A stretch of 64,000 nt of DNA, from assembly GCA_001600055.1 (NCBI GenBank), contig BCIV01000012.1, forward strand, positions 620,474 to 684,473, given 5' to 3'. Source of the DNA: Filobasidium wieringae (lineage: Eukaryota > Basidiomycota > Tremellomycetes > Filobasidiales > Filobasidiaceae). Shown piece after piece: positions 10,226-21,687 of this stretch; within the stretch, counting starts at the first letter, position 1, and every line of letters starts with the position of its first letter. Below the pieces are notes generated by a model. It saw only the letters and a program-made list of their open reading frames with translations. It did not search any database and was not told the DNA's origin. A program made the translations under genes and the position numbers.

Positions 10226-13200
10226 CTAAGTCGTCATGCGAAGCGGTGGGCTATTCGAGGGAGTTGTAGTACCTGGACTGAGCGTCCAGACCTTATTTCG
10301 GCCAGTGTAACGAGCGGACGGCGAGGTTTTGTCCGGCGGATTTTGCGCGTTCGTTTCTGGCGGGCTCAGGTTCTCGAAGAACTGCGTTAATCGTTGTACC
10401 TGAGGCTTCTTGACAGCGCTACCTAATTTCACTGGGGTAGCTGGCAGATTAGGTCCCCTCTCGCCCAACACACCTGCCGAGGATGGTTTGGTGGGGCTTT
10501 TTCTTGTTGAGTTTTCTTTATCGGCTTCAGCTCTCTGAACGACGAGCTTCTTAGCAATAGCTCGAGCGAGGCTTCCGGATCCAGGATAGGAGATGTTCTG
10601 CGGCTTTTTGAATGTCACACTAGCAATTGATTTGTCATCCTCGCCAGTATCGACATCCTCCTCATCCTCGGTCTGTATGTCAGAGTCCCATTCAACAGGA
10701 ATAGTTTCTGCCATAGAGGATGCGGCCGGACTGATGACTTCACTCGGGCAATGTTCGTCGAGAAGGAAGACGACGTCCTCATCATTCTCGTTCTGGACGA
10801 GCGACTCCGGGAGAAGGTCAGCAACTCGTTTCGAGACTACTGGCTCCAATTTCTCTGGTTGAGAGGTCAATAGACCTCGTTCGGCTTGATCACCATCTAG
10901 TTCCAGCGTAGCAGGGATGATCAACACAGGATCTGGTAGGGCGTCAGCGCCAGGCACTGAGACGCAGAACGGGTCTACGGTTAGACCCTGCTGTTCTTGC
11001 TGCAGCTCGCCTAGCTCAGGAACTGATGTAGTCGCCTTGGGACTCGGTGGCAAAGGCACTTCTTGAGCAATTTTTAGATCGATCTGTTTGATGACTTTAG
11101 GTCGAGCAATAGGTATAGGGCTAGCCGTGTCTGATGGATTTTGTTCCGTTTTCCCGAGGTCGTCAGTCACGTTCGTACTAGCTACACTCCGTGACATAGG
11201 CTTGAATGGAGTCCGCTGACCGCCTGTGTTCGCTCGTGCTTTAGCTGTAGGGACAGTGCCACTGGATCCTGCGTTTCCGCCCGCCAGAGCCGCTTCTTTC
11301 TTCCTGGCCACAGCAGCGGCACCAAATGGTAATGGTGCTTTGAGCTTGACTTTAGGTGCCCTAGGCGTAACGGCCAGCTTTGCTTGAGGAGACTGTTTGG
11401 CCATTCGGCTGAGCGCACTCGCCTTGACCACGGGGGTATTTTTATCACTCGTCTTTGGCTCATTATTCCTCTTGTCTACCTCGCCAGCTTCCCGACTGGC
11501 AATCGTACTCGGCTTGAAAGGTTGTCGATCTTTTTTGTCCTCCGTCTGCTGATTCGGAGGGCCCGCGCTGAAAACGTCGTTCTCCTCTTCGATCCGCCTG
11601 TGTTTGGCATCTAATTTAGCCTGCACACCGGCAGGCAATATTGGTTTCCTCGTGGGGGCTCCACTAGCAGAAGCCACTCTCTTCATAGCCTTCGATGCGT
11701 CGCCCGTACTGGATGTAGGTGGAATGGTCGCACTTGTCACTCTCGCTTGCAAGTTGGGCCTAACAGGCGCGCCGAACAAGTTGCTTCGTGGGGTAGCCAC
11801 GCTTTCTTTACCCTCCGTCACATTCGCCAGACCAGAGTTCAGTCGGGCGGGCCTCACAGGTCCTTGACCGATTGCAGCCATGCCTGCTCTTCTGGCATGA
11901 GCAGCGGTCATCCCCGTGTTCACGGCACCCACGTCAGGGGTAGACAGGGCAGACAAAACACGAGGCCGACTGGGTCCGGCTGTCGTCTGTGATCGGTTCA
12001 TGCTTGACTGAGCTATAGGTTCAACCATGGAAGCCACGGTCATAGTCGAAGTAGAACTTTTCAAACCCCTTGTGCCTCTAACGTCCAACGTTGAACCGCT
12101 TCGTGCAGGTTGCGCTGTAGGTCCCGCTCGGAATCCCGTGACAGACGATGCAGATCGACTCAGTACTGGTTTTGTTGTGGTGTCTGAAGTAGGAAAGGGG
12201 AAACCGGTTTGAGCTGGTCGAGAACCGCTAGCCGGCCTCTGTCCAGCAGTCGCTCCGATCTGAGCCGATGTAGAACTAGTGCTAACAGATCGGCCGGGGT
12301 TGGCGTTGAGGGTTGAGGGATATCGTACTGCTGTGGTGCTGGAAGACAAGGGATTCTTCTTGCTGCCCAACGACAAGGAAGACCCAGCTGAAGGTTTGAT
12401 GTCCAAGTATTTTCGGGTTGTGGGAGTCATCGGCGCTGTAAACCTTGAAAACGCGTACATCCATTTCAGTTAACAAGAAGTGAACAGGCTATCGTAGATG
12501 CTAGACTTACTGGTCGACCCTATCATGATAATGGGTATTGTAAACGTCCCACATACCCTTGGCAATTTTTCTGACTTCCGCATCTCGCTCAGTGGCCATC
12601 CTTTTCATTGCATCCTCGATCTCTCCCATCCCTCTCGAGCCGATGAGATTCGTCTCCCAACTCTCCAGAATGAAGGCCAAAACGGCTCCACAACTACGCC
12701 GACACGTCTCCGATTTATCATCTATCCCAGATTTGATGATCATGATCAGAGAAGGGTGGGAGCAATATTGTGCTATAGTGAAAAGCGATTTCTCTGCCCT
12801 CCGCAAGTAGACCTTGTTGGGACGGGCAAGAAGCTTGATAAGTGGTGGTACATAGAGGTTGATAAGAGGAATAAAAGATGACGCCAATCGAGGTGCCATG
12901 GAGGTTAAGAAATCGGTTGCAACTCCTGAAAGTTTCCCTCGATCGGAAAGCATCTAGATTGAGCGCGATAAAAGGTCCTTTAGTGCTCCTCATATGACGA
13001 AATCCAGCACGTCCTAACTCACACATCTGACAATCTTGTCACCCAAACCTTGTATGCCAACTCCTGGCACATATACTTCAAGATGTTTGAATCCTCCTCC
13101 TCGCGTGACTGCAGAGAACCTCAATAAAGCCCTTTCGAACTTTCCCCAGGTGTCTTCCGTTTCTTCTGGACCGAGCGCATCTCCGAGTTGTTCCAGCTCT

Positions 13201-13327
13201 AGTTTCAAGTGATCTACTGTCAAGCACTATGGGAAAAACGAGCATGAGAAGGAGCGAGCTAGAAGCGGAAGTGCTATAGATCGCTCACGGGTATTTTGTC
13301 GTCTGGTCCTATCGCTTTGGGAGCCAT
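10226..13327 (-). CDS. STU1: CLASP/Stu1-type microtubule-associated protein
   Basis: This is a protein of about 970 residues with an N-terminal CLASP_N (TOG-like) helical repeat domain followed by a long Ser/Thr/Pro/Ala-rich basic tail. CLASPs promote microtubule rescue at kinetochores and the spindle midzone. Exon 1 is 13327-13289 (MAPKAIGPDDKIP), exon 2 is 13226-13023, and exon 3 starts at 12953 (MLSDRGKLSGVATDFL...). A last exon then carries the rest to the stop at 10226. The HEAT-like block has the CLASP pattern: SDRGKLSGVATDFLTSMAP, KSLFTIAQYC, then KSETCRRSCGAVLAFILESW. The tail holds an SPIP motif between basic residues (11111-11122), an SxIP-like EB1-binding sequence. Only one TOG unit is visible, fewer than in animal CLASPs. 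The start ATG at 13325-13327 faces RAD2 across a divergent promoter. Confidence 0.8.
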
Positions 13328-13711
13328 TTTCACGCGGATGAAAGTTGGTGTTTTCTGTCTTCCTGACTACAAGCAGTACCGAAGCGTGCCAGATAAATTC
13401 AGAGTGCAGGTAGCTATGTCTAGTGACGATGTACTGAGCTGAGCATCGGACAGGATGCCTGAGAATGAGGAAAGGCACTCGAGTCGAGTAGATGTTCAAG
13501 GTTTGTTGTGATGGTTGTTTACAAGATAGGCGACGTCTATCCAGATGATGTCCCTCATCGACGCGTATATAAGCTCGCATCTTTGGCTTAGTCATCATCC
13601 ACCCTCTCGATCATCGTCCAGGAGCATAACCATCTCCTTGAGTCCCGATGGTATCAGAGAGGAGCCGACTGCACTCCCAGGAGGGATACACAACACTAGA
13701 CTCCCGACAGG
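13328..13711. promoter_or_regulatory. Divergent promoter between CLASP and RAD2
   Basis: This 384-base gap lies between two oppositely directed start codons. It contains ACGCGT (13561-13566), the core of the MCB box bound by MBF-type cell-cycle factors. A TATATAA sequence (13566-13572) overlaps its last base, about 140 bases upstream of the RAD2 ATG. Role is inferred from motif and position only. Confidence 0.4.
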
Positions 13712-16700
13712 ATGGGCGTAAAGGGTCTCTGGTCTCTCCTCAGTCCAGTGGCTAGACCTATCAAGCGAGTACTACTGACTTGAACGAACCTCAAGCGTAC
13801 TCAACTGACCGTTATCTTGCGGTATCTTTCTCGCACAAATAGATTAGAAACTCTCGAGGGCAAGAGACTAGCGATCGATAGTTCGATATGGCTGTATCAG
13901 GTAGGTGATTACGTACAAGGTATCAACAGGATGGACGCTCACCCAGAATTGAACAGTTTCAAGCGACCATGCGGGATAAAGAAGGAAGAGTTTTGGTCAA
14001 CGCTCACGTACTCGGTCAGTCCCCTTTGCTTCTTGCTCTTCGGAATTGTCTAAGCTGATCCTTCAACTCCAGGTTTCCTGAGAAGAATCAATAAGCTTCT
14101 CTTCCATGGGATTAAGCCGGTCTTCGTTTTTGATGGAGGAGCGCCTAATCTCAAACGTTCCACGATTGCAAGTCCCATGTCCCCCTTTGACCTGGGTCAG
14201 CGTGCTTATTTGAACAAGCTTCGAAATAGGCCGAAAGGAGAAGGAAAAAGGCAGGAGCAGCCGCGAACCATGCTAAGGTTGCTGAGAAGCTGTTCGCTGC
14301 CCAGATGAGAAGAGAGGCTGTCAAGCAAGCTCAAGCGTTAGTCTGTCTGCAAACCTCGCCAACCCTTTCGAGCTAACTCCTCATGCTCCTCAGACTGAAG
14401 GACAAACAGCAAGCTTCGGCGGATGGTCAGGCAGAAGCGGACTACGGGTATCGACCGGAAGAAGGCGAAGCCATTCCTCAAGGAGTTGCCTATCTTGAAG
14501 AATTGGAAGATGATGGCCCTTCTTCTGACCGACGGACCCCTGCAAAACGACCTGTCTCTCGTAATCCGTCTGGCATCGACTCGCCTCAAGAGACTGAAGA
14601 TACTTCCCCTCAGATCAATGCAGACGAGCAAGCAGAACAGCGTCGGAAGAAGTTCCGCAAGATGGACCCTTACAAGTTACCAGAGTTACCCGAAAACGCG
14701 TTCAAACCCGGTTCGAAGGGAAAAGCCAGTAAACTCGATCCTCGACTGGCAACTGAAGAGGAGTTGCAGCACTTCATAGAAGAAATGAGACCGGAAGATC
14801 TCGATTTCGATTCTCCGGAATTTCACTCATTGCCCACCGAGGTGCAGTATGAGATCATCGGAGATTTAAGGATACGATCAAGGCAACAGTCCCATAAGAG
14901 GCTGGCGAGCATGTTACAGAAAGCTCCCACACCTCTAGACTTTTCTAAAGCTCAAATCGCTCAGCTGAGCCAAAGGAACGTTTTAACTCAACGACTTTTA
15001 ACCGTTACGGATACTATCGGAAATTCAGGGCTACAAATACCTGTAAGAGTTGCAAGTGAGAGGAACAGGGAGTACGTCCTCGTCCGGAACTCGGAAGCGG
15101 AGGGCGGAGGGTGGGTCTTGGGAGTGAGAGATCAGGGAACAGTAGAACAACCTATCGTTGTGGAGGAAAGTCCTCAGGCCAGGAAGAAACCGCAGAGGGC
15201 GAGATTGGTCGATGGCGTTTTACAGAAGGAGAGGACGATACACGCCGAAGACGATGATGATGACGAAGTTCGATCTATCGCTCCACCTATGGACCCGCAT
15301 TTGCGCGCCTCAAGACAAAAGGAGTTTTTAGATGCAATTGCCCGACGACATACACCGAAAAAGGGGAAACCGACCTTCGATGAAGTGATTAAAGCCAAAC
15401 CGACATCGGTGGGCACGGCGGTGCCGTTATTTCAGGAGGACATGGAAGACGCCGATGCAGCCGCAGCATCTGAACAAGACGAAGATGATTTTCAGGAGGT
15501 GATTGTGACGGGGGATGGAAAATTGCTTCCAGACGTGGGCCAGGCAACTCCTTTGTCTCCTGCTCTAGCGTCTTCGGATGTAGACGATTTCGAGCCGGTT
15601 GAGATTCCGGACGTCGAATATGAGTCGGTGATGGCCGAAAGTGCTATGGAAGCTCTGCGTAGGCGGGAAGAAGAGGATAAAGCTTTGTTAGCTGCACTTC
15701 GTGCCAGCCGGTCGGACGCAAGGCTACATTTCGACGCGGCCGAACGGGATGGGAGCATTGCCGAGACCAGATCCACAATGACTGAAAGTGTCAAGGAACT
15801 AGAGTCTGATGAAGAAAGTATGGAAGAAGTCCCGTTAGAAGCGGAAGAGACTCAGGATGGCGAAATGACCATCGAGCCCCTCGACGTAACGCCAAGAAGA
15901 ACGTCGGAACGGACCGGTGAATCCAAAACAGCTGATGGTACTGTGGTCAGAGACTACGCTCCTCAACCTATGACTCCTAAATCTGCCAGTGTCTCTGCTA
16001 TGCATGAAGAAGGATTGGTAGCGAATGGTATCCTGGGTATGCCTGACATAGAGCCTGTGGATTCGACCGTTGCGGTAACGCCCATATCAAAGTATACCCC
16101 AGAAGCGAAAAAAGGCGAACTGCATGAGACAGTTGATCGTAACCCATTCCTGACTCCTGTCAAAATGACGGACGGTTCAGACCATCATCAGCCTTTTTCA
16201 ATGCTCTCGAGGCCATCTAGAACTGTACCAGCTACAGCAGAAGAGGTCAGAATTCGTGACAGCGAGCCGACCGTTCACTACAAGCCTTATACCGCCATCC
16301 CCAACGTCCCCGTTGTCCACGTGACCAGGAAGGTGGAAATGCCAGCAGTCAATTCACGTCTTAACGAGAGGAAAACCGAAGCCGTTGAATTGAACCTCAA
16401 TCAGGATGCCGAATTCCCAGCTCTACCGAAAGATAAGACCGACGCGACATCTCCTACAAACATTGAGAAGGTACATATGAAGGGACCGACAAATATGCCT
16501 GCGGAACCCGCTCAGATACTGCAAAAGCAAGACGACGAATGGGAGGATTCGCCGAGTCCTCCTCTGAGGCCATCGCGCTTGTCTTCACCCGCCCTGCCGT
16601 CGATGTTAGACGATCAAGATAACTTCGATCGAGCGCTGCTTCGTACTTCCAAAATCCCGTTCGAAAACGAGGGTGATAATTCCTTCTCGACAGTACAAGA

Positions 16701-18516
16701 CGATGAGTCAGATGACGGACTGTCAGACCACGAAAGGACTGAAAGACGCAAAGGCATATTTCCTGCGCCTCCTGAAGATCTAGAGGAGCAGGAAGGCGGT
16801 GTCGACATGAATGCTGAAGGCGATGATTATGCTCGGTTCCTGTCTCAGATTAAAGGGAGGAACTTGAATGAAGTCAGACAGGAGATTGATGACGAAATAC
16901 GGACTTTGAATCAACAGAATAAAGTCGCGATGCGAGATTCAGAGGATATCACACACCAGATGGTTGCGCAAATCCAGCTAATGCTTCGTCTGTTCGGGAT
17001 TCCTTATATCACCGCTCCCATGGAAGCAGAGGCGCAGTGCGCAGAGCTGGCTAGGCTGGATCTCGTAGATGGTGTGATCACCGATGACAACGATGTGTTC
17101 CTGTTTGGTGGCACACAATGCTTCAAAAATCTCTTTAATGACGCGAAATATGTGGAATGCTTCATATCCAACGACCTGGATCGCGAATTGAGCCTTAATC
17201 GTGACCGGCTCATCACTTTAGCCTATTTCTTGGGTAGCGATTATACCATAGGACTGCCTGGTGTCGGTCCAGTCGTCGCAATGGAGTTGATGGCTCAGTT
17301 CCCTGGTCCTCGTGGCTTGGAAGATTTCAAGCGTTGGTGGCTCGATGTACAGGTGGGAAAAGACTTGGAAGTTGAACACACCAAGTTTCAAAAGACTTTC
17401 GTAAGTTATGTCTAATTCAGCTCGATGGTACCATGTTGAATGAACAGACCTTGCGAATAGAAAAAGAAGTTCTCGAACGTTATACACATCGATTCTGGTT
17501 GGCCCAATCCTTTGGTCGTGAGCGACATTCACCGAGCCAGTCCGAATACCACACTGATTTCGGAACACTTGCAGCGGGACGCATATTATCACCCGGAAGT
17601 GGATTCTTCAGATGAACCCTTTCATTGGGGATTTCCTGACCTGAACGGTCTAAGAGGGTGAGCTTGTGCGATGGAAGAAGCGATGCGACTTATCTGATAC
17701 ATTCGGATCAGGTTTCTGCGCTCGGAATTATCGTGGTCTGTTTCTAAAGTCGACGATGAACTGACGCCTATCGTACAGCGGATAGCTAGACGCGGACAAG
17801 TGAGCCACAACCGGATTATACACCATTCTCGAGCGTGACTAACTTGCCCTCGTCTATAGGCTGGAGCGATGAACAAGCAAACAATCCTTGACCCTTTCTT
17901 TGATGCTTCGTTAGGAAAGGGTATGTTTGCCCCTCGACTTAGGAACAACTATCCTTCCAAACGTCTCCAGGCCGTAATCAAAGCGTTCAGAGAAGCTGAA
18001 GCTCGCGTTCGAGGCGATCTGCCGCCATCTGGATTTGGCGACATGTTGGCTGACCTGGATGACGAGCCTCTAAAGGAAATCAATCCTAGCGATTCAAACA
18101 AGTTGAATGGGGCGCCGGAAGCAAGCCCAAAAGTCGCTGGGACCAGCAAGCGGAAAGTTTCGGATGAGAACGAAGAAGGTAACCAAGAGAACATCGATGC
18201 TCCGGCTAAGAAGAAGCGACCGCCTAGAAAACGGAAAACGAATGATAGCGACAACACAAGCGGCAAGAAGACTTCCACTCCAGGCCGGAGGGGCCGTGGG
18301 GGCAAGGTCACAAACACTCGTGCATCATCGACCCGGTCCCGATCTACTACTGTGACGGGTATGGAAGTGGATCCACAGGAAGGTACCACCGAGATGCAAC
18401 CTGTTTCTTCACCTCTTGGCGGACAAGATTACGACGAGCTATTCTTGGAGATTGCAAGTGACCCCATCGCACCTGACGACCTCCCACAAAGACCCAAACC
18501 GAAAAAACGAGGCTGA
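13712..18516 (+). CDS. RAD2: XPG/Rad2 family DNA repair endonuclease
   Basis: This is the structure-specific nuclease that makes the 3' incision in nucleotide excision repair, about 1,400 residues long. The start MGVKGLWSLLSPVARP is the XPG N-terminal signature, and KRLAIDSSIWLYQF and VFVFDGGAPNLKR follow after short introns. A long acidic spacer (one exon, about 14390-17400) separates the N and I nuclease halves, as is typical of Rad2/XPG and unlike FEN1. The I domain has PMEAEAQCAELARL, GVITDDNDVFLFG and FLGSDYTIGLPGVGP with the catalytic acids. The C-terminal part contains a PCNA-binding box QTILDPFF (17878-17901) and lysine-rich stretches (KKKRPPRKRK) that look like a nuclear localisation signal, ending in KPKKRG. 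One intron, 14168-14229, uses a GC donor. Confidence 0.93.
14168..14229 (+). other. GC-AG intron in RAD2
   Basis: The donor GCAAGT and acceptor AAATAG join LKRSTI to AERRRKKAG in phase 0. This matches the XPG family pattern KR.TIAERKRR. Reading through would give a short unrelated tail. Confidence 0.7.
17878..17901 (+). other. PIP-box (PCNA-interacting motif) in Rad2
   Basis: The encoded residues QTILDPFF fit Q-x-x-(I/L)-x-x-F-F, at the position where XPG proteins carry their C-terminal PCNA-binding motif. Confidence 0.7.
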
Positions 18517-18765
18517 GCTACTCGAACCTGAATCAAGTTGTATCAAATAACTGTATCCTGCAGTTTCCGCCGTAGTCTGACCATCAGGCCCGACATTGTA
18601 GCACCACCAATTGCATCTTTCATACGCTTGGCAGCCTATCATAACCATCTTAGCTCGTGGTTGTCCTTCACTTGTCCAAAGGGAGGCACTGGGTTCGCAA
18701 AGCCGAAATGATTTTCAATAGCTCATCGAGATGTTACAACGCTGCTCCGTAGCCCTTCATTCGTC

Positions 18766-19548
18766 TCAAGCATCGTCTTCGATCGACTCAGGATTAGCCT
18801 ATATCATAGACAAAGAAAAAGAGTTAACTAGCTGTATGCTACAATTTGACTGAACAGGATCGATTCCCACCTTGGGAGTTTCAGCACTTCCACCCAGCTC
18901 GGCTTCCAGCCCGTTGTAAGGGTAAGATCGCTTAGTAGCAGGACGTTCCATCTTGGTAAGGTAGATCATGTAACCAACTCCGGCCATAACAGAAAAAGCC
19001 ATGGTCATCTGTTGCCGTACATCGTCAGTATCGTGCTGTGGAAGCAAGAGGATCAGACCCTATGGGGACGTACCTGCGCCAAAGCCCAGCTGGCAGGCAT
19101 GGTGTGAGCGTCCGGGGACCACATCGATAGGGAGTCTTCTTGCTCATGTAGCTGGGAAGAGCGCAATGTTGTTGTAGAGTTCAATTGGCTCAGTATATGT
19201 CACATCCTGCTCACCGTCTCCCCAAAGTTCCTTCGCTCTTGGTTGTCCCACCATCCCTTAGGGACTCGTCGTTGAAGAGATACGTAAGGGAGCTCTGGAT
19301 ATCCGTTCACTATCGTAAAGCAGCAGAAGAAATCGTCAGATGTGTGCTGTTGATATCTGTAGCTCGTTGAAAGACCCACATTGGGGGTCTGGGAGAGTCC
19401 CCGGGTTGCGGGAGACCTCGACCAAATCCTGAGGTTGCAATGGAGTTACCTCTGCCAATCTGATTGAGCTGGAAGCGATAGTCCTCGCTTTGACACGGGG
19501 GTAGGCTCTAGCGGTACGTCGAAGTGCGAGAGATCTAGAGGCGAACAT
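18766..19548 (-). CDS. NDUFB8: Complex I accessory subunit NDUFB8 (ASHI)
   Basis: This is a mitochondrial NADH:ubiquinone oxidoreductase membrane-arm subunit. The start at 19548 gives a basic, Ser/Arg-rich presequence (MFASRSLALRRTARAYPR...). Exons then encode DPQ-LNGYPELPY, the family hallmark GWWDNQERRNFGE, and EDSLSMWSPDAH. A membrane helix follows (MAFSVMAGVGYMIYL), then RSYPYNGLEAELGG and a short last exon ANPESIEDDA with a TGA at 18768-18766. All junctions use GT-AG introns; the 3' intron (GTGGGA..ATATAG) replaces a read-through to an unrelated tail. The presence of this subunit shows that the organism has a proton-pumping complex I. The gene is convergent with RAD2 and divergent from WBP11. 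Confidence 0.85.
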
Positions 19549-19818
19549 TGCTATAGCTGGTCAGGTTGTCTCCCAAAGCAAACAGCTGGGTGGCCATGCC
19601 GATATGAATGATATTGACCTGCTCGTTATTGGAAGAAGACAGGCACATGGTACACCTCGAGTCTCAGCTCAAGGAACGCATATGTGATGCGCGGTTTCAG
19701 CCTATGATGATGATAGCAGTTCCCAAGATATCGAGGCTTTGAATTCAATTGAAGGTCAGCTTCCGTCGGTCTACCGTACCACTGTGACATATACGGCTTG
19801 AATTAATAGCGGGACAAG
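19549..19818. promoter_or_regulatory. Divergent promoter between NDUFB8 and WBP11
   Basis: A 270-base gap between opposite start codons must hold both promoters. I see no strong known box in it. Confidence 0.4.
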
Positions 19819-21461
19819 ATGGCTAAGAATGCCAATCCCGTGGAGGCACATCGTAAGTTGGAGCTCGCAAAGGTCTGTGCGCGCGCTGAATGAATTATGG
19901 TCGATAGGCAAGGCGATGCGTAAGAAAGAGCTAAAGAGAAACAAGGAGACTAGAGCTAAAGTAAAGGAGATATCGACACTCAAGAAGGATACAGGGCAGT
20001 TGGAAGGCGAAGTCCGCCGTCTGACCCAAGCAGGTAAGCTATACTGTTCCTGTACAACCCGCTCTCAAGCTCACCAGCATCCACATCGACGTAGAGCAAG
20101 CCAAAGAGTTAGACGCTGCTGGAATAGCTAAACTCACTGAACTCAGGGAGGAATTAACTAGAGTGAAACAGACTAAACAGGATTATGTCAAAGCGAATCC
20201 TGGATCGGAAGATATCGTTTACAAGCAAGAGAAGGAAAGGGAAAAGGCTAGACAAGCTGCCAGGAATGGCTCAAACGCTGCCGGAAGTGCTCGAGTTCCT
20301 GGAGTACCGATATATGGGAAACGCAGCGTATTCTATCATGAGGTCTTGAACCCACTTGGTTATCCACCTCCTGGGATGTTCGATCAAGAAAGGGGCAAGT
20401 GATTTGACGGGTTGGTTACAGTGTCCGGGCTAACATGTCTCGTCCATGGCTTTAGGTCCAGATGTAGACGAAATGGTTGAAGGTTCATCTAGCGGAGAAG
20501 ATTCAGGTAATCGATATTCAACTGGGGCCCATCTAGAACGACAGTACTGAAACTTACATGGTCGTCTGTCTTCGTAGATTCCGATATCCAGATGCCAGAG
20601 GGAAGTCCCTCTGGACAGAACGGAGGTGATGATTCCGACTCGGACGATAGTATCGTGATGCCAGAGGGAGATGCTCCACCTGAAGCCAAGCTACCTACGT
20701 GTGAGTTAGACGATGATCCTACTCACAGTGAGGGATGCTGATAGGACGACTACATTCTAGTACAATCAGTACCCCTCATGACGCCGGCCGGCCCGACAAT
20801 GTTCATGCCTCATGGACCAGGCTATCACCAACCGAACTTATATCCGAACAGTAACTTTGCGCAAAGGCCGCCATTCGGTGTACCTCAATACCATGTCCCT
20901 CCCCCACCTGGATTCTTTCCACCAAATCGCGCCTATACATCGCCTCAGCAGGGCTTTAGGCCGCACCATAGCCTGCCTCCCAGAATTCCTCATGTCGATC
21001 CATTCTCTGGCGTACCGCATCAAACTTTCCAGGCGCATCGTCAAGTCCAACGCGAAGGTCCAGCAGACAGCGGGCCCATCAAACCTGAAAAGACGATCGA
21101 TATTTCCGCCGCGCCTGCAGCTGCTATTATCGAAGCAGCTCCTGAGATAAGAAATTTCCACAAGGAAGCCGCAACTTTCGTACCTCGCACGGCAAAGAAA
21201 AAGAAGGTCGTCCAGCCTTCGGTCAAGATAGACGCTGCCGCTGCATCGGAAGAACAACCTGTAGGGGGCGACTCACGCGCTCAGGTCATACCCGAACCGG
21301 CTTCACACCCGGAACCTGTCCCGACGTATAATCCAGCAGCAGGCAGTGGTCTGCTAGGAAAATTGTCCGGTATCCTCGGTCCCGCGCCGACTCAAGTGAA
21401 ACCCCAAGACGATTACCAGGCATTTTTAGCTGGGTTGGACGGTCTACAGAAGACCAATTAA
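19819..21461 (+). CDS. WBP11: WBP11/NpwBP-like splicing factor
   Basis: This nuclear protein is associated with the spliceosome. It starts at MAKNANPVEAHRKLELAK, the signature of the WBP11 N-terminal domain, followed after an intron by a highly charged coiled-coil stretch (MRKKELKRNKETRAKVKE). The conserved block YGKRSVFYHEVLNPLGYPPPG lies at about 20310-20380. Acidic serine-rich and proline-rich parts follow (PPPPGFF, PPRIPHVDP; 20780-21460), the type of sequence that binds WW domains and PP1. Two near-identical MPEG-Ser/Asp repeats lie around 20590-20670. The protein ends at FLAGLDGLQKTN. Introns are short; the second exon begins GKAMRKKE. Confidence 0.82.
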
Positions 21462-21687
21462 CGATGAGCGAGGGCTCTTCCAATTGTAACGCTAGCTAAC
21501 GCTCTTGCCACGATAATCTGGTTTGACTCAATTTTAACAATTGGACATCGTAATCTTGATTTGATGAACGGACATGTTGCGTGCTGGATCATACAAATGG
21601 ATATGCAGGGGTATAAGGTCAATCAATACAATGGGTTACATCTTCTGGTTTGCACTATGGTGACATCTATGCCTCAGCCCATGGTTC

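Noticed and set aside
14423..14779. Overlapping 118-residue plus frame inside RAD2
   Set aside because: Shadow frame of the long acidic spacer exon of RAD2.
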